Origin: Anaeramoeba flamelloides | Lineage: Eukaryota; Metamonada; Anaeramoebidae | Assembly (NCBI GenBank): GCA_027625915.1 | Contig: JANTQA010000023.1 | Location: forward strand, 6,324,001 to 6,388,000 | Direction of reading: 5' to 3' | DNA: 64,000 bases | Part shown: positions 46,640 to 58,482 of the stretch, piece by piece | Position numbering within the stretch: position 1 is the first letter of the stretch | How the letters are laid out: every line of letters begins with the position of its first letter | The notes under the pieces: model-generated | Told to the model about the DNA's origin: nothing | The model's database searches: none | The model's input: only the letters and a program-made list of their open reading frames with translations | Made by a program: the position numbers and the translations under genes

Positions 46640-46790
46640 CTTTTATAATATAAAAATTTCTATTTTAATATTCAATACTATACTCAAGAGATATTTTTTT
46701 TTTGTCTAAAAATAAAGAAAAAAAAAATACAAAAGTAATTCAAAATTCAAATGTAACATGGACCATTTATTATGAAATTTAGTTTACATA
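46640..46790 (+). repeat. dispersed repeat related to 9460-9625
   Basis: Shares CTATTTTAATATTCA, a T run then GTCTAAAAATAAA, and CATTTATTATGAAATTTAG in order with the earlier copy. Confidence 0.5.
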
Positions 46791-47254
46791 AACAAAAAAC
46801 AAGTGAAAAATTAAGGTTTCAATTAATACAAATCTTGTTTGTGATTGGAAAAGTGAATTTGGTTCTAAAAAAAAACAACAATACAAACCAAATTGATGCA
46901 ACATTTCTGTTAAACAACCTAAGAAACGAAACGTATCATAGACAAAATAATCCAACAAGAAATAATCTGGATTTACATTTTCTCAAAAGAAAAGAAAGGG
47001 GGTATAATATTTTTCAATGAATTAAGAAGTCCTGGTGAGAAAATTTTAAATAGTTAAATTTGTGTAAAAAAAGATTTGTGCCAACAAAAAATTTTCAAAA
47101 AATCCCTAGAATTATAAACCTTTGAGAAAATTCCCATAACTCAGGTTAAATAAAAGACTCTCAACACTTTTATTGTACTAAAAATAATTTGAACAGAACA
47201 CAAAATAAGAATCATGCTTCATCCCTTAAGATACTTGAATTTAAATTATAAACT

Positions 47255-47400
47255 GGAAAAAATTTTCATTTCCTTTTACAGATTTTTCTTTGAATAAATA
47301 GGGTTTTCAAAGAAGTAAGATTGGAGTTTGTGTCTATATTTGTACAAAGAAATTGAAAATTAACAGAAAATTTTTTCCCATTTAGACTTCAAATACCAGT
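47255..47400. repeat. palindromic dispersed repeat, family C, copy 3
   Basis: GGAAAAAATTTTCATTTCC on the left and GAAAATTAACAGAAAATTTT on the right, with a middle related to the copies near 6.65 and 8.95 kb (CAAAG/TTTGT blocks). Confidence 0.45.
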
Positions 47401-47850
47401 AGATCATTTCTGAAAAATCCAACTGTTTGATCTCAAATGATGATAAAAGATTAAACGACATGAACGGAGTTTGTTTCTATCAAAACAAATGCTAAAATTT
47501 GGAAATTCTCAGTATAAAAAGTGTTTTCGGTAAAAAAAATAATTATGATATCACTATTTTGAATAAATCCCTAATTAACCACTAGTTAATTAAAATAGAT
47601 TCTAATGCTATGGGATAATTTATTTTAATGATGTTTAGTAACACACATTAAAGATTGATGATTCTCTCAGAAAATCTTACCTTTTAAATAAATTAAATTC
47701 ATATTGGGAGACTCTCAAGGCAATAACTCCAAACTTTCTTCAAAAATTGATCAGCTAGATTGACTTGTTTTAAAACATATCATCATTTCATTATTTTTTC
47801 AAGATATTTTAATTCTGCTTTCTTTTGAATTTCGAAACAAAAAAAACTTA

Positions 47851-50800
47851 ATGGTAGATAGAAACAAAGATAAATTTTTGATCAAAAAAGAAAAACAATT
47901 ATTATTCCCAAAAAAGGAAAAGGATTTGAAAATACCAGTCCAAGTTTATGGGGTTACTGTTAAGGGAAGAAAGAATACAAACAAATCTCTTTTAGAAGGC
48001 CACCTTTTAAGGTTTGAAACAATTAGTACGCTCCAGGAATTGCTTGAATCAACAGACAACTTGATGAAGGTCTGAATTTCTTTTTATTTAATTTTTTTTT
48101 TTTATGTCTGAACTGATTAAAATCTAACCTACAAAAATATAACCTTACTCATTCTTTTTTACAATTTCCTCCTTAATAGCACTTAAAAGATCTTGACATA
48201 TTTACTTCAGCAAACATCGAGTTTGATATTAAAAAAAAGAATTGGTTTTTCAACGATCGAGAATGTGACATAAAAGTTTCGCTTGAAGAAAAAAATCCAA
48301 ACCTTAGATTGAAATCCTTTTTAGATCCTTTTTCTTTTGTAAATAATTCCTTTTCACTTTTTTCTCTTTTCTCTTTTCTTTTTTTATTTTTTCGTTTTTT
48401 GTTTTTTTGTTTTTCCTTAAACACTTTTGGCCTTATGATTTTTTGGGTAATGAGAAGTCAAAAATAACAGTTTTTGGCCAAAAAAAGACTTTCAGATTGC
48501 AAATTCCTCATCTTGAATAAAACAGAAAAGTGGTTTATTTTACTTTTTTTTAAATTTCAAAGTCAAGAAAATTGCACACTTAAGGGTGGTGTCCAATCAG
48601 TAGAGACAACACTACTCAACTATTCCTTTAAAATACGCAAATAGAAAATTTTTTGGTTTTTACAATTGATTGTGTTTGGATAAAAAATTACTGGATCATT
48701 GAATAAAGAAGCTGAAAAATACTGATAAATTCAAAGAAATAATAATAAAATTTTTTGCCTCATTTCTCCATTTTACAAATTTTTTTACCCATGCTTTGAT
48801 TAAAGCGCTCTAGACTTTTAAATGAGAAGAAACTTTGAAAAATTGGTTTGATCTTTCAAAAGATTCGTTCTCTTGAGTTGTTTTATTAGTTGAGTTAATA
48901 AGGTGACAAAAATGGAAATTGAACTAAAAAAATTTTATTCAATTTATTTGAATTTATCAGTATTTACGTAATATTTAAAATATTTCTTTCTTTTTTAAGG
49001 ACTACGTTTTCACATCGGAGAGTGATGAGTTCTTTTTAGTATTTTAATTTCACTTCTCAAAAAGAATATTCATTCTGAAGAAATTCTACAAAATTACTAA
49101 TTTCAAAGTTAAAAATCCTACAGCATAAACAAACAAAAAAAAAATTCAAATAGATTTTTGATTAAAAATTCTAAAAAAAATATAACATTAAAGGAATTTC
49201 AATTACAAGCCCAAATTTAAAAACATTTCAAACTTGTAAAAGAAACTGTAAAAAAATATTTAGAACAGATATAGTAATTGTATTGTGATTATAGATTTCA
49301 AAATGGAAACTTTGAAATTGTAAAACCAACTTTTGGCATCATTAAAGGTAAAAATTGTGAAAATAATTGGAATTCTGCAAATTTATTAATTTTTTGTCAA
49401 AGAAATTCTCAGTATGTAAATTTATCTGAGATTATAAAACTCTTTCAAGAGTGTTTTTATACACTATTTCCCCAGATTCACCTTAGAAACTTGGTTCTTA
49501 AAAAGAGAAAATTAGTATCTCAAAAATATTACAAAAATGAGAAAAAATAATTTTTAAAAAGATTATTTATAAAAAAAAGTTCTTATTTATCAACTTTTCA
49601 TATTAATTTAAAAACTAACCAATAATTTTTCAACCCTTTTAAATATTTTTAAAGTGCAGACCATAGCATTTTTCTGAAAAAAAAAAAACACCATTAAAAA
49701 TTTACAATTCGAAAATAAAAAAATTCCTAAAAACACTCAAATCTTTCGATTAACATCAAACTAAAACAATCAATTCATGTATCATTTAAAAAAACAAATT
49801 TGTATTTTTTTTAACAATATATCACCTTAATCTTTATTCACGATCTTCTTTTTATTTCATAATCAATTGCACATAAACAAATTAACTTACAATTATCATA
49901 TTTTAAATGAAATAAAACCCCTTTTTAAAGTTAAAAATCTGATATATTTTCATTCATTTTTAATGATTAATTTTAAATGTAAAGCATTTTTCTAAAAATA
50001 AGGGGGTATTTACCAAATAAATTCTGAATATACATTACAAATGGCATTCTATCATTTTGGTAATTCTGTTTAATATCCCTTATCGACAAAGTAAATATTT
50101 TTATTTTTACGAAAAAACGAAGTTTTTTTTATTTTATTTTTATTATTTAAGGGAGGAGTTGTTAGGAGATTATCCTTACCCTAGATTCATCTATAATTAA
50201 GGTATATTGTAAATGATGGTGAATGATATTGTGTATCATTTTACTATATCTCAAAGGGCTGTAAAAAATCTATCTAAAATATTATTGAACAGTAAATTAT
50301 TAGATTTTTCACTAAGGATTGCAATTAAGGATTAAGCGTCATTTTTGGAAATATTTTTTTTTTTGTTTATTTCCCCAAATCCAAAAAGATAAAGCTCAAT
50401 AATAGTATTCTGATATTTGATAATTCTTATTAAGAATCCCCCAAAAGTATCTATTTATAATAATTTTTAAATTTCAAAGATTAACTCAATAATTATTTAC
50501 ATAAAAACTTAAAGAAAGATTATAATTCACTTTTTATATAAATAGTGGTAAAATCAATATATTTTCAATATTTCAGTAAAAATTTATCCAAATAATCACT
50601 TGGTTCATTATTTAATTTTTTGAATAAAAAACAAATATTTTAGCATTTAATCTACATTTTGAGACAAATTTAAGAAATATATTTTTCAACTTTGAACTCT
50701 GAATATTGTTGAACTCAACCTTTAAATATGCCGTGAAATGCAGATTTATTTCTAAAATTCTTGAATTTTTCACTTAATACAAGGATCATTTTTTAATTGA

Positions 50801-52576
50801 TGAGATCAACTTTTATTACTACTTGACTACTCAATTTTTTAGTGATATTTCAACCATAACTGTACTAATCTGATTTATCTTTACTAGCAATTTACTTTAA
50901 TTTTGCACTTCTCTCTGTGAAAGGAACTAATACGGAATAAACATTTTTCTCTCTAATACATGTGAATATTCCACATGTCTTATTTTAGCAAATGTAAAGT
51001 TAGTAAAAAAAAACAAAAAAATCTATTTTTTTGCTACTCTAAATGAAAAAGACATAATTCAAACCATCAAGTTACAAAAGTCTATATATCCAATTTAATT
51101 TTTAATTTTGGATATTTTGAAAATGATCTTTTTGAAAATGGAATATATTATATTCATTTTCGACCTAACACATATGAGAACTTCATCATATAATTTTTTT
51201 TATTATGATTGTAAATAAATATTATTTATTATGTAAAAATCTTAAATCAAATTTTATTATGTAAATTTAATTAAAAACAAGCACTAACAAAATACACATA
51301 AACATTTTACAAAATTTTTTTGAATAACATAGATAAAAAATAGAAAAAAAAAAAAAAAAAAACCGAAATTAAAATATAATTAATAAAAAATATATTTTTA
51401 TCTATCTGCATAATAAATATTAAAATTTTACTGGTATTCATTTAGGGTGGATCTTTGTCAAAATGTAATTATAATGGAAATGGTGGGAGAATTGATTTAT
51501 TTGGTAATATTGGGAATCCAATTTCATCAACATATTTGAGTTTCAGTAAACCTTATCTTGACACAAAATCCTTAACATTAAAAGGGAAGCACCTTGGATT
51601 CTATAAAAAAACTATATCAAATGGCCTAAGCCAAAAAATCAAAACTAAGGGGCTCAAAATCGAATATTCATATCCATATATCCAACATTATTATTATTCG
51701 TCATATTTACCAACAAGTAAAAAAGGTACCCATTCTTTAACTTATTGCTATGAAAAGAGAACAACTGAGCCAATGAATGATACGAAATTTAAACCAAATA
51801 TGACTCAATCAGATAGTAAAAACTTATATGAAGAGGGCAACGAAGAAGAAACAGCCAAAGAACAAGAAATAGAGGAAGAGGACGTGTATGCAAAAAAATC
51901 TTCGATTATGTATAGATATAGAATTGATACTCGAGATCATCCGACAATACCTTCGAAGGGACTTCTTTTTGATTTGTCAAATGAACTTTCTGGCATTTTT
52001 CATAACAATAAATTTTTAAAATCAAAATTAAAATTTGATTTTAATTTACCTATATTCTTAGGCTTGTCGTATTCTTTAAAAGCAGATGCAGGTATCTCTT
52101 CAGCTTTTTCGACAAAAGAAAATCAATCTCTTTCAATTTATGATAAATTTTATCCTACACAGGAAAAGGAACTGAATACATTAACAGATTATTTCCTCAT
52201 CAAAAACGCAATTAATAATAACAATCAAGAGAATGAAAATAGACAAAATCAAATCAAATTGAAAGCTTCAGACTTTTATGCTTCAGTCTGCAATGCAATT
52301 ACATTGAGTTTTGGGTTGAAAAAATTTTCAAAACTTAAAATGGGATGCAGACTTTTTGCTCGATCCAATCTATTTGGTAATAGAAAGGAAAATTTTATAA
52401 ATTTAAAAGATAATTTAATTAATTCTTTTAACAATAGAAAATCAGAATTTGGAATTGGATTATCAAGTTCTTGGGGATTTAAAAGATTGGATTTTAATTA
52501 TACTCTCCCAATTGAAAAAATTGATAATAATTCTTTCAAAAATGGTAAATTTTCATTTGAAATGGATTTTAATTAA
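47851..52576 (+). CDS. SAM50: Sam50/Omp85-type outer-membrane beta-barrel insertase, three exons
   Basis: Exons 47851-48069, 48180-48338 and 51446-52576, all phase 0, give 502 residues. Exons 1-2 encode a POTRA domain (KIPVQVYGVTVKGRKNTNKS, then HLKDLDIFTSANIEFDI). Exon 3 encodes the 16-strand Omp85 barrel: GNGGRIDLFG, STYLSFSKPYLD, the hallmark DTRDHPTIPSKGLLFDLSNE, ARSNLFGNRKENF, and the last strands GIGLSSSWGFKRLDFNYTLP. It ends in a beta-signal-like NGKFSFEMDFN. Sam50 inserts beta-barrel proteins into the outer membrane of mitochondria and of hydrogenosomes or mitosomes. The exon 2 to exon 3 join keeps the spacing expected between the POTRA end and the first barrel strand to within about two residues, but a small extra exon in the 3.1-kb gap cannot be excluded. 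An acidic loop lies at exon 3 residues about 120-145. Confidence 0.85.
48070..48179 (+). other. Sam50 intron 1, 110 nt, GT-AG
   Basis: Donor ATGAAG|GTCTGA and acceptor CCTTAATAG|CACTTA. It has a T-rich body. Exon 1 meets a stop three bases into the intron, and the POTRA motif continues exactly at the acceptor (HLKDLDIF). Confidence 0.85.
48339..51445 (+). other. Sam50 intron 2, about 3.1 kb (inferred)
   Basis: Donor TCTTTT|GTAAAT and acceptor CATTTAG|GGTGGA, both phase 0. It is nearly thirty times longer than intron 1. An open stretch at 49,278-49,550 and a G-run (50,003-50,007) lie inside; neither looks like Sam50. Confidence 0.55.
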
Positions 52577-53451
52577 CTCTTGTCGTATAAAATGGTGTTT
52601 TATTTTGATATTGTTCTTTGGGAAATATATTAATTATATTATTTGAATAATGAACGTTTAATATTTACTATTGATAATCTAATTGATGATTTATAATTTT
52701 GATAAAAAATTTGAAAAGGTTTAGTTTTCCATTCTTTATTATTATTTTATTATTTTATTTATTCTTACCAAATTAAATGCTTTTTATTTTTTAGAACTCA
52801 TTTTCTTTTTCATTTTTTGTTATTTTTAAATATTTTTTTTTTCCATTTCAAATTCAAATATTAATAAATAAAATATAATAATAAAAAGTTTTTTATTTTT
52901 TTTTATTAAAGATCAAAACACTGAATAGAAATTATAATTAATTATCTAAAACAAACCAAATATTCTTTTTTGATAATTTAGATCCTTTATAAATAAATAT
53001 AGAGAAAAGAAATCAATAGTTCTAATTGAAATTTCAATTATTAGTAATCTGAATAATTTAGAGAACACATATTTCTTAAATAACTATATTTATGTATTTA
53101 ACATGACAATTCAAATTTTTGATAAAATTGGTATTTAATAGTTTTTCAGATGTTTCTTTTTATGCTGTTAAATATTAAATCGATTAAATAATAAATTAAA
53201 GTGTAAAATAATAAAAGAAAAAAAAAAAAAAAGAAAAATTTATTTAATTCTGAAAAGTAACAAAGAAAATTGAACACATATTAATTTTCAAATAAAAAAG
53301 AAAAAACCAAAATTTTGAGAAATTGTTATTAAATAATTTATTATTATAAAAAAGATAAAATTGTATTGATACATAACATGATTTGTGTTGATCTAAAATT
53401 CTCATATTTTTTTATAAAAAAAATCAATTTTTTTTATAAACACTTTTACAG

Positions 53452-53970
53452 TGAAAGGGCCCCAGTTTTTTTTTAAAGAAATAGTACATATTTTAAGATT
53501 TTAACTCATTATTCATCTCAAAATAAATTTTCAATTTTTAGATCATAATCATTTTTTCTCATTTAGTAACATTTTTTTTTTTAGTAAAATTTTTGTATTT
53601 TGATTTTTCTTTATAAAAAAGTAAACTTGTAAAAAATAACCTTTTGAAACTCCAAAATAACATTCAGAAAATGGATTCTTGGTATTTCCCTCTAAATTAT
53701 TCAATATATTTACAATTTTAAAATCTTATTTTCAAGAATCTTAATTTCAAAAAGAAATTGAGAAATTTTTTACGAGATGTTCCAATTAAATAAGTCTTAA
53801 AATTTTTTTAAACTATTTATTTTTCTCAAAAATTTATTGTTTGTTCAGGTATTTCTTTTATGAATATCATCTCTAATACAAAATATATTGTTTAGATTAT
53901 TTCTAAATAATTATAGTTAGGTTGATTCTTAAAAAAAAGAGAAATTTTCGTTTTTGGCTCGGCAACACTA
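53452..53970 (+). repeat. old dispersed direct repeat (copy 2 of 2)
   Basis: Same block order as 44,815-45,330, from GGGCCC/GGGACC near the left edge to GATTCTTAAAAAAAAGAGAA near the right. It has no coding capacity and no terminal inverted repeats that I could see. Confidence 0.65.
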
Positions 53971-54480
53971 AGTTAGATTGAGTTTATTATTGAAGAATGA
54001 GAGATTCAACAAAATTGTAGTATGTTGACTGAAATTCTTAATTTTTATTAAAATTTTTTTAAACTAGTCATAATGTAAGCCAGATTTTTTTCAAGATTAT
54101 ACATTTTCCTTGACACACCACTAGTATAAAAAAATAAATTGAAAAATTTGAGTTAGAAAAAAATCTATTTTAATTAACATTTCATCATTGTTACTAAAGT
54201 TTATTTACAATATAATTAACATTCCTCGAACTTCAAATTCTTAATACTATTGTAATTCTTGTAGGAAGTAGTAAGATTGTTAAAATTCCTAGTCTAAATA
54301 AGTATGCTATTATATTAAAAAAATTCAAAAACAAAATGAATTTGTGTTAAAGTCAACTTTGAGATGTTGAATCAAATTGTTAATAATCAATTTGTTTGAA
54401 AATATTCTATTCATCTAATAAAAAATGAACTTGTCGAACAAAAAATTACTATTGATAAATATTTGTGTAATATCTTTTTC

Positions 54481-54660
54481 AGGTTTTATAAGAATTGAGC
54501 AAAATATCTGGTTTTTACTCCATTCTTTTGAATCCTCGAAAAAAAAAAAAAGTTTTTTTCCAAGTGCTTTAGAGTGCCTAGGTTTTCAAGAATTTAAAAG
54601 AAGGTGGTAAAATCTATTAATTTTGCTCATTTCTGTTAAACCCAGAAAAACCTATAGGAA
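54481..54660. repeat. CCTAGG hairpin repeat (family B, copy 3, inverted)
   Basis: AGAATTGAGCAAAAT is opposed by TTTTTACTCCATTCTTTT. AAGTGCTTTAGAGTGCCTAG is the reverse complement of the 25.8-kb motif CTAGG..GGCACTCTAAAGCACTT. A second foldback unit follows at 54,590-54,650. Confidence 0.6.
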
Positions 54661-56337
54661 ATATCAAAAAAAAATAATATATATATTCAACTTTAAATAA
54701 ACAAATAATTCTTTATTAGTTGAAAAATTGAACATATATTTTGAAGATATTTATTAAAAAATAAACAATTTTAAAATATCCTAAAATGAACTTTCAATTG
54801 TGAGAAAAAAATTTTTTTTTTCAATATAATTTGAAAAAAAATCTCTCTGGAAATTTATATTTCTAACTTTAAATTTTCAAGTATCCAATAAATATAATTG
54901 TTGAAAAAAGATCTCTCATTAAATAATAGTTTTTATTAAAAGTGAAGGTATTAAAAGGGGATAATTAACAAATGTTTAATTTTTTTTTATTTTACTAAAT
55001 TTCCTTATCATAAATCTAACCGTGGAAAATATATCTTTTGGACACCTGTGAAAAAAATTTAAACCAATTTTTAATTCGAAACATTCATGGAATCTGAAAA
55101 AAATCAAAAGAAATCAAAAGAAAAAATAAAACATCTTTAAAGAAAAATTCGTTTAACAACCTTTCATCAAAACTCGCAAAATTTTTTTCAAAGAGAAATC
55201 TCTAAATTTTGTATCTTTAAAATACACTCACATAATAAACACTATTCTACATAATAATTTTGAAAAGGGTTTATAACAAAATTAAGTATTAATGGGAATT
55301 GGAAAAAAAATGAAAATTTTCAGTAATATTGTTTTAATTTTGTATTTTTGAATTTTTTATTTTACTTGGTTGAGAGATTATTTGAATCTATTTTTTTAAC
55401 AGTCTAAAAAGAATCATAATTTTCAATTTTAAAATAAAAGATTCAATATTTCTTTCAAAGATATTATTAAATTAAATTGAAAAAATTATATTTTTTCCGT
55501 TTTTGGCATTTTTTTAATCCTTTTATTTTTTTTTTTTTAACTCTAGGTTTTTATATAAATTCACTCTTTTTTTCAATAAATTGTTTTTGCATTGATTCTT
55601 ATTTTTAGTTAATAAATGTTCAATCAAAAGTATTTTCATTGTATCTTATTTCAATAAAAAATAAAAATACCCTCTAAAAATATCCATTTTTTTTTTTTTT
55701 TTCAAAATTAGGGAATTTTGAAAAAGGTGGTATTCGAATCTTAATGAGTTTAAAAGCTATCTTTTCATAATTATATAAAATTATCATAACTTTGAAAAAA
55801 TAATTTAGAAAATAAAAGAATTAAAAACCAATATGTAGTTTTAGCTAACTTTAATTTTCAGAATTTATTTTTTTCTTGTATTGAATTAATAATCAAAGCA
55901 ACAAAAACTATTTAGATCCCCGACTGATTATCAAAATTCTTATGAACAGTTTTGGAAATATCAAAAAGTTTCACTTTTGTCAAAAAATTTGTTGTTTCCT
56001 ATAAATTTTCAAAAAAATGTATACCGAAAGATAGTATTAAAAAATCTATTAATTGTACTGAATCCTCAATTTTGTTTTTAAAAATTTTTTTTTAAATTAT
56101 TAATTGATTTTACTTGAATTTTCAGGTTCTATTAAGGACTATCTGAATTTTATGCTCTGTGAACATTGAAATGCAAAGCAGTAAATATATTAAGACCTTT
56201 AAAATATAGTGAATTGAGGGAAAGTCAAAATATTGCCAATTTTTAGCAATTCAAGATTTTGACTAAAATCATTTATTGATCCAAAAACTTTTCGAAAAAT
56301 CCCAACAAAGCAAGGCAAAAATAAAAAGCTATTTTTT

Positions 56338-56442
56338 GATATTGGGAAAGTTTCACTCCACTTTCTTTTCAAATGGGTGTATACACTGGCCACCAACTCT
56401 AATATACTTCAATATAAAGTGGAGTGACATTTTCCCAATATC
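56338..56442. repeat. 105-bp element with 27-bp terminal inverted repeats
   Basis: GATATTGGGAAAGTTTCACT (56,338 on) is matched by the reverse complement of the right end, GATATTGGGAAAATGTCACT, continuing through CCACTTT, with only two mismatches over 27 bp. The centre (GGGTGTATACACTGGCCACC) is relatively GC-rich. It may be a very short MITE or a structured RNA. Confidence 0.65.
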
Positions 56443-58482
56443 ATTTTGGAAGTCGAAAATTTTGAGTGAAAAATTTGAATTTGGAAAGTTAATTTTTTTT
56501 GCCTTCCTCAAAAACAACCTAAATTTTACATTTTAACAAGATCTATTAACTCAACATTCTTTTAATTTCATAATTCGTGTTGTGGGTATAAAAGTAATAG
56601 CCCCTGGGAATAAAATTTGAATAATCCTTAATGTTTCAATAAAAAGTATGTTTAAATTTTTTTGAAATTTTACTTAATCATATTGGCACAAAGGAATTCC
56701 AAAAAAATAGAAGTTCAATTTACATTTTGAAAATCAAATATTCTACTTTAAAAAAAACAGTTCTTGAAATAAAAAATCTTTTCAAGGTAAACTAATTTTA
56801 GAAAGTTGGTTAATACTTAAACCAACAATATACTTATTGTAATTCTTGTTGAAAAAAATTCAAAAAAAAAAAGGCAAGCAAAAATTTACGAATATTCATT
56901 TTATTAGGATTTTCGACTTGGTTAAGGGACTATTAAACTCAAAAAAATCTTCAAGCAAATTTACTGGCTATTTCAAAAAAAAATTACGGTATCTTGAAAT
57001 TGAAAAATGATGTAAAAATATGATTACCAAAAGAGTAAACTTACTTTTAATGCTATTTTCCGGAAATGAATTATTGTTTTTAGAAGTTTGATCCATTTTT
57101 TGAATTTTTTGAAAAGTTAAAAAATCTCAACATATTTCTGAATTTTAAAAAAATAATTATTTCTTTTGAAGAAGACTGAAATCTTAATATCTGTAAAGGA
57201 AGTGTAATAAAATACACTTGAAAAATGGAACCACTAAGTTCTAAAATAGCCCTGTTTAAAAAATCAACTTCATTTCAAAAAAAATAAAAATAATTATTTT
57301 AAACTTAAAAAAATATAAATTTTTAATTCAAAGAAAAGTTCAAATCAATTTTTTTTCTCTTTATTGGATTAAAAAATCTGAGAAAAAGAACCAAACCATC
57401 AAATTATAAATTCTCCCAAGATACTTTTTTTAAACCTGTTAAATTGAAATTATAATCGAAAGAAATAATTTTTAATTTGATTATTGATAATCAATAATTA
57501 ATTAGCCAATCTTAATTATTTCAGTGGGTTTGTAACCACACAAAAACCAAATATATCAAAAGACTTTACAATTATTTCTCAATTTTTTAAAGATTTTCAA
57601 AGAAATAAACCAAATTTAAATAAATAGATCTAATAAAAAAAAAAAAAAAATAGATATTATCAAATAACTGATTTTAATACAAAGAGTTCATTGTTTATAC
57701 TCTTACTATTTTAAAAAGAATATTGTCTCAACTCTTTTAACTTTCAAGAAATTCAATATATATTTGTAAATAAAATAGAAGATCAATTTTTTTAGATCTT
57801 CAAGGATTCAATATTTGATTTATTTTTATTGTATTTTAAAATAATATAAAAGTTCAAGGTTATTTTCATAAAGACTCTCAGAAATTACTCAAAGTGAAAT
57901 TACTTTATAAAATAAAATTTTTTTGCAAATTTTTTTTTTCAAATTGAGTCCAAAAACCCAACAAAAAAAGGATCAGATCTTTTTACTGAAAATTACATAT
58001 TGGGAAAAGATGAACTATTTAAAAATGATAACTCCTTTCTCTAAAGTTGATAAATAAAGTTGTGTATCAAGTTTAATTGTACCCTTGTGTAAAGAATTAC
58101 TCCATTACCTTTGGGAAAAAAAATAAATAAGAGTTACTCGTCCCTTAATTATTAATTCGAAAAAGATTATTTCGAGAAGGTGACAAAAAATTTTTTATTT
58201 ACCTGTTTGTAACTCAGTAGATGACATAACACAAGGAGAAAATTTATACACTTCAAAGAAACAAATTATTTTAAAATTAATTTCACAAAAAAACAACCAT
58301 AATTTGAACAAACAAAAATCCAGTAACTTTTAGAAATCGTTTCACTTTTCCAACTTATTTCGCCTTTAAAAGTGTCTTCAAGTTTTTGAAAGCTTGGCAA
58401 AGGTCATATGATTTTGTGGAGTGTATTACAATCCTAAATTACCATTTTTTGATTTTTGTACTTTTGTTGATTTGTTGTGGGG

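Larger units (their letters stand above)
41376..47850. other. gene-free spacer with MITE, GC island and old duplications
   Basis: 6.5 kb without a supportable gene. It contains a 397-bp foldback element (42,409-42,805), a GC-richer island with an A-rich tail and a perfect hairpin (43,838-44,182), one copy of a direct repeat of about 515 bp (44,815-45,330), a small C-rich patch at about 45,585-45,645, a repeat at 46,640-46,790 shared with 9.5 kb, and a family C palindrome (47,255-47,400). Confidence 0.7.
52577..58482. other. gene-free spacer with repeats
   Basis: 5.9 kb without a supportable gene. It holds copy 2 of the 515-bp repeat (53,452-53,970), a family-B hairpin repeat (54,481-54,660) and a 105-bp inverted-repeat element (56,338-56,442). 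The rest is A/T-rich spacer. Confidence 0.7.

Noticed and set aside
46772-47020. 82-codon open frame
   Set aside because: Its start lies in a dispersed repeat shared with 9.5 kb; no recognisable motif and spacer-like composition.
48997-49050. Possible middle Sam50 exon after a good polypyrimidine tract and AG at about 48,998
   Set aside because: The exon 2 to exon 3 join already gives the expected spacing and phase, and this stretch adds nothing Sam50-like.
49278-49550. Open frame of up to 90 codons with a plausible acceptor and donor around 49,294-49,348
   Set aside because: It sits inside the inferred Sam50 intron and does not resemble POTRA or barrel sequence; too weak to call an exon.
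58477-58482. GTG start upstream of the glycosyltransferase ATG
   Set aside because: Eukaryotic initiation at GTG is unlikely when an in-frame ATG follows six bases later.
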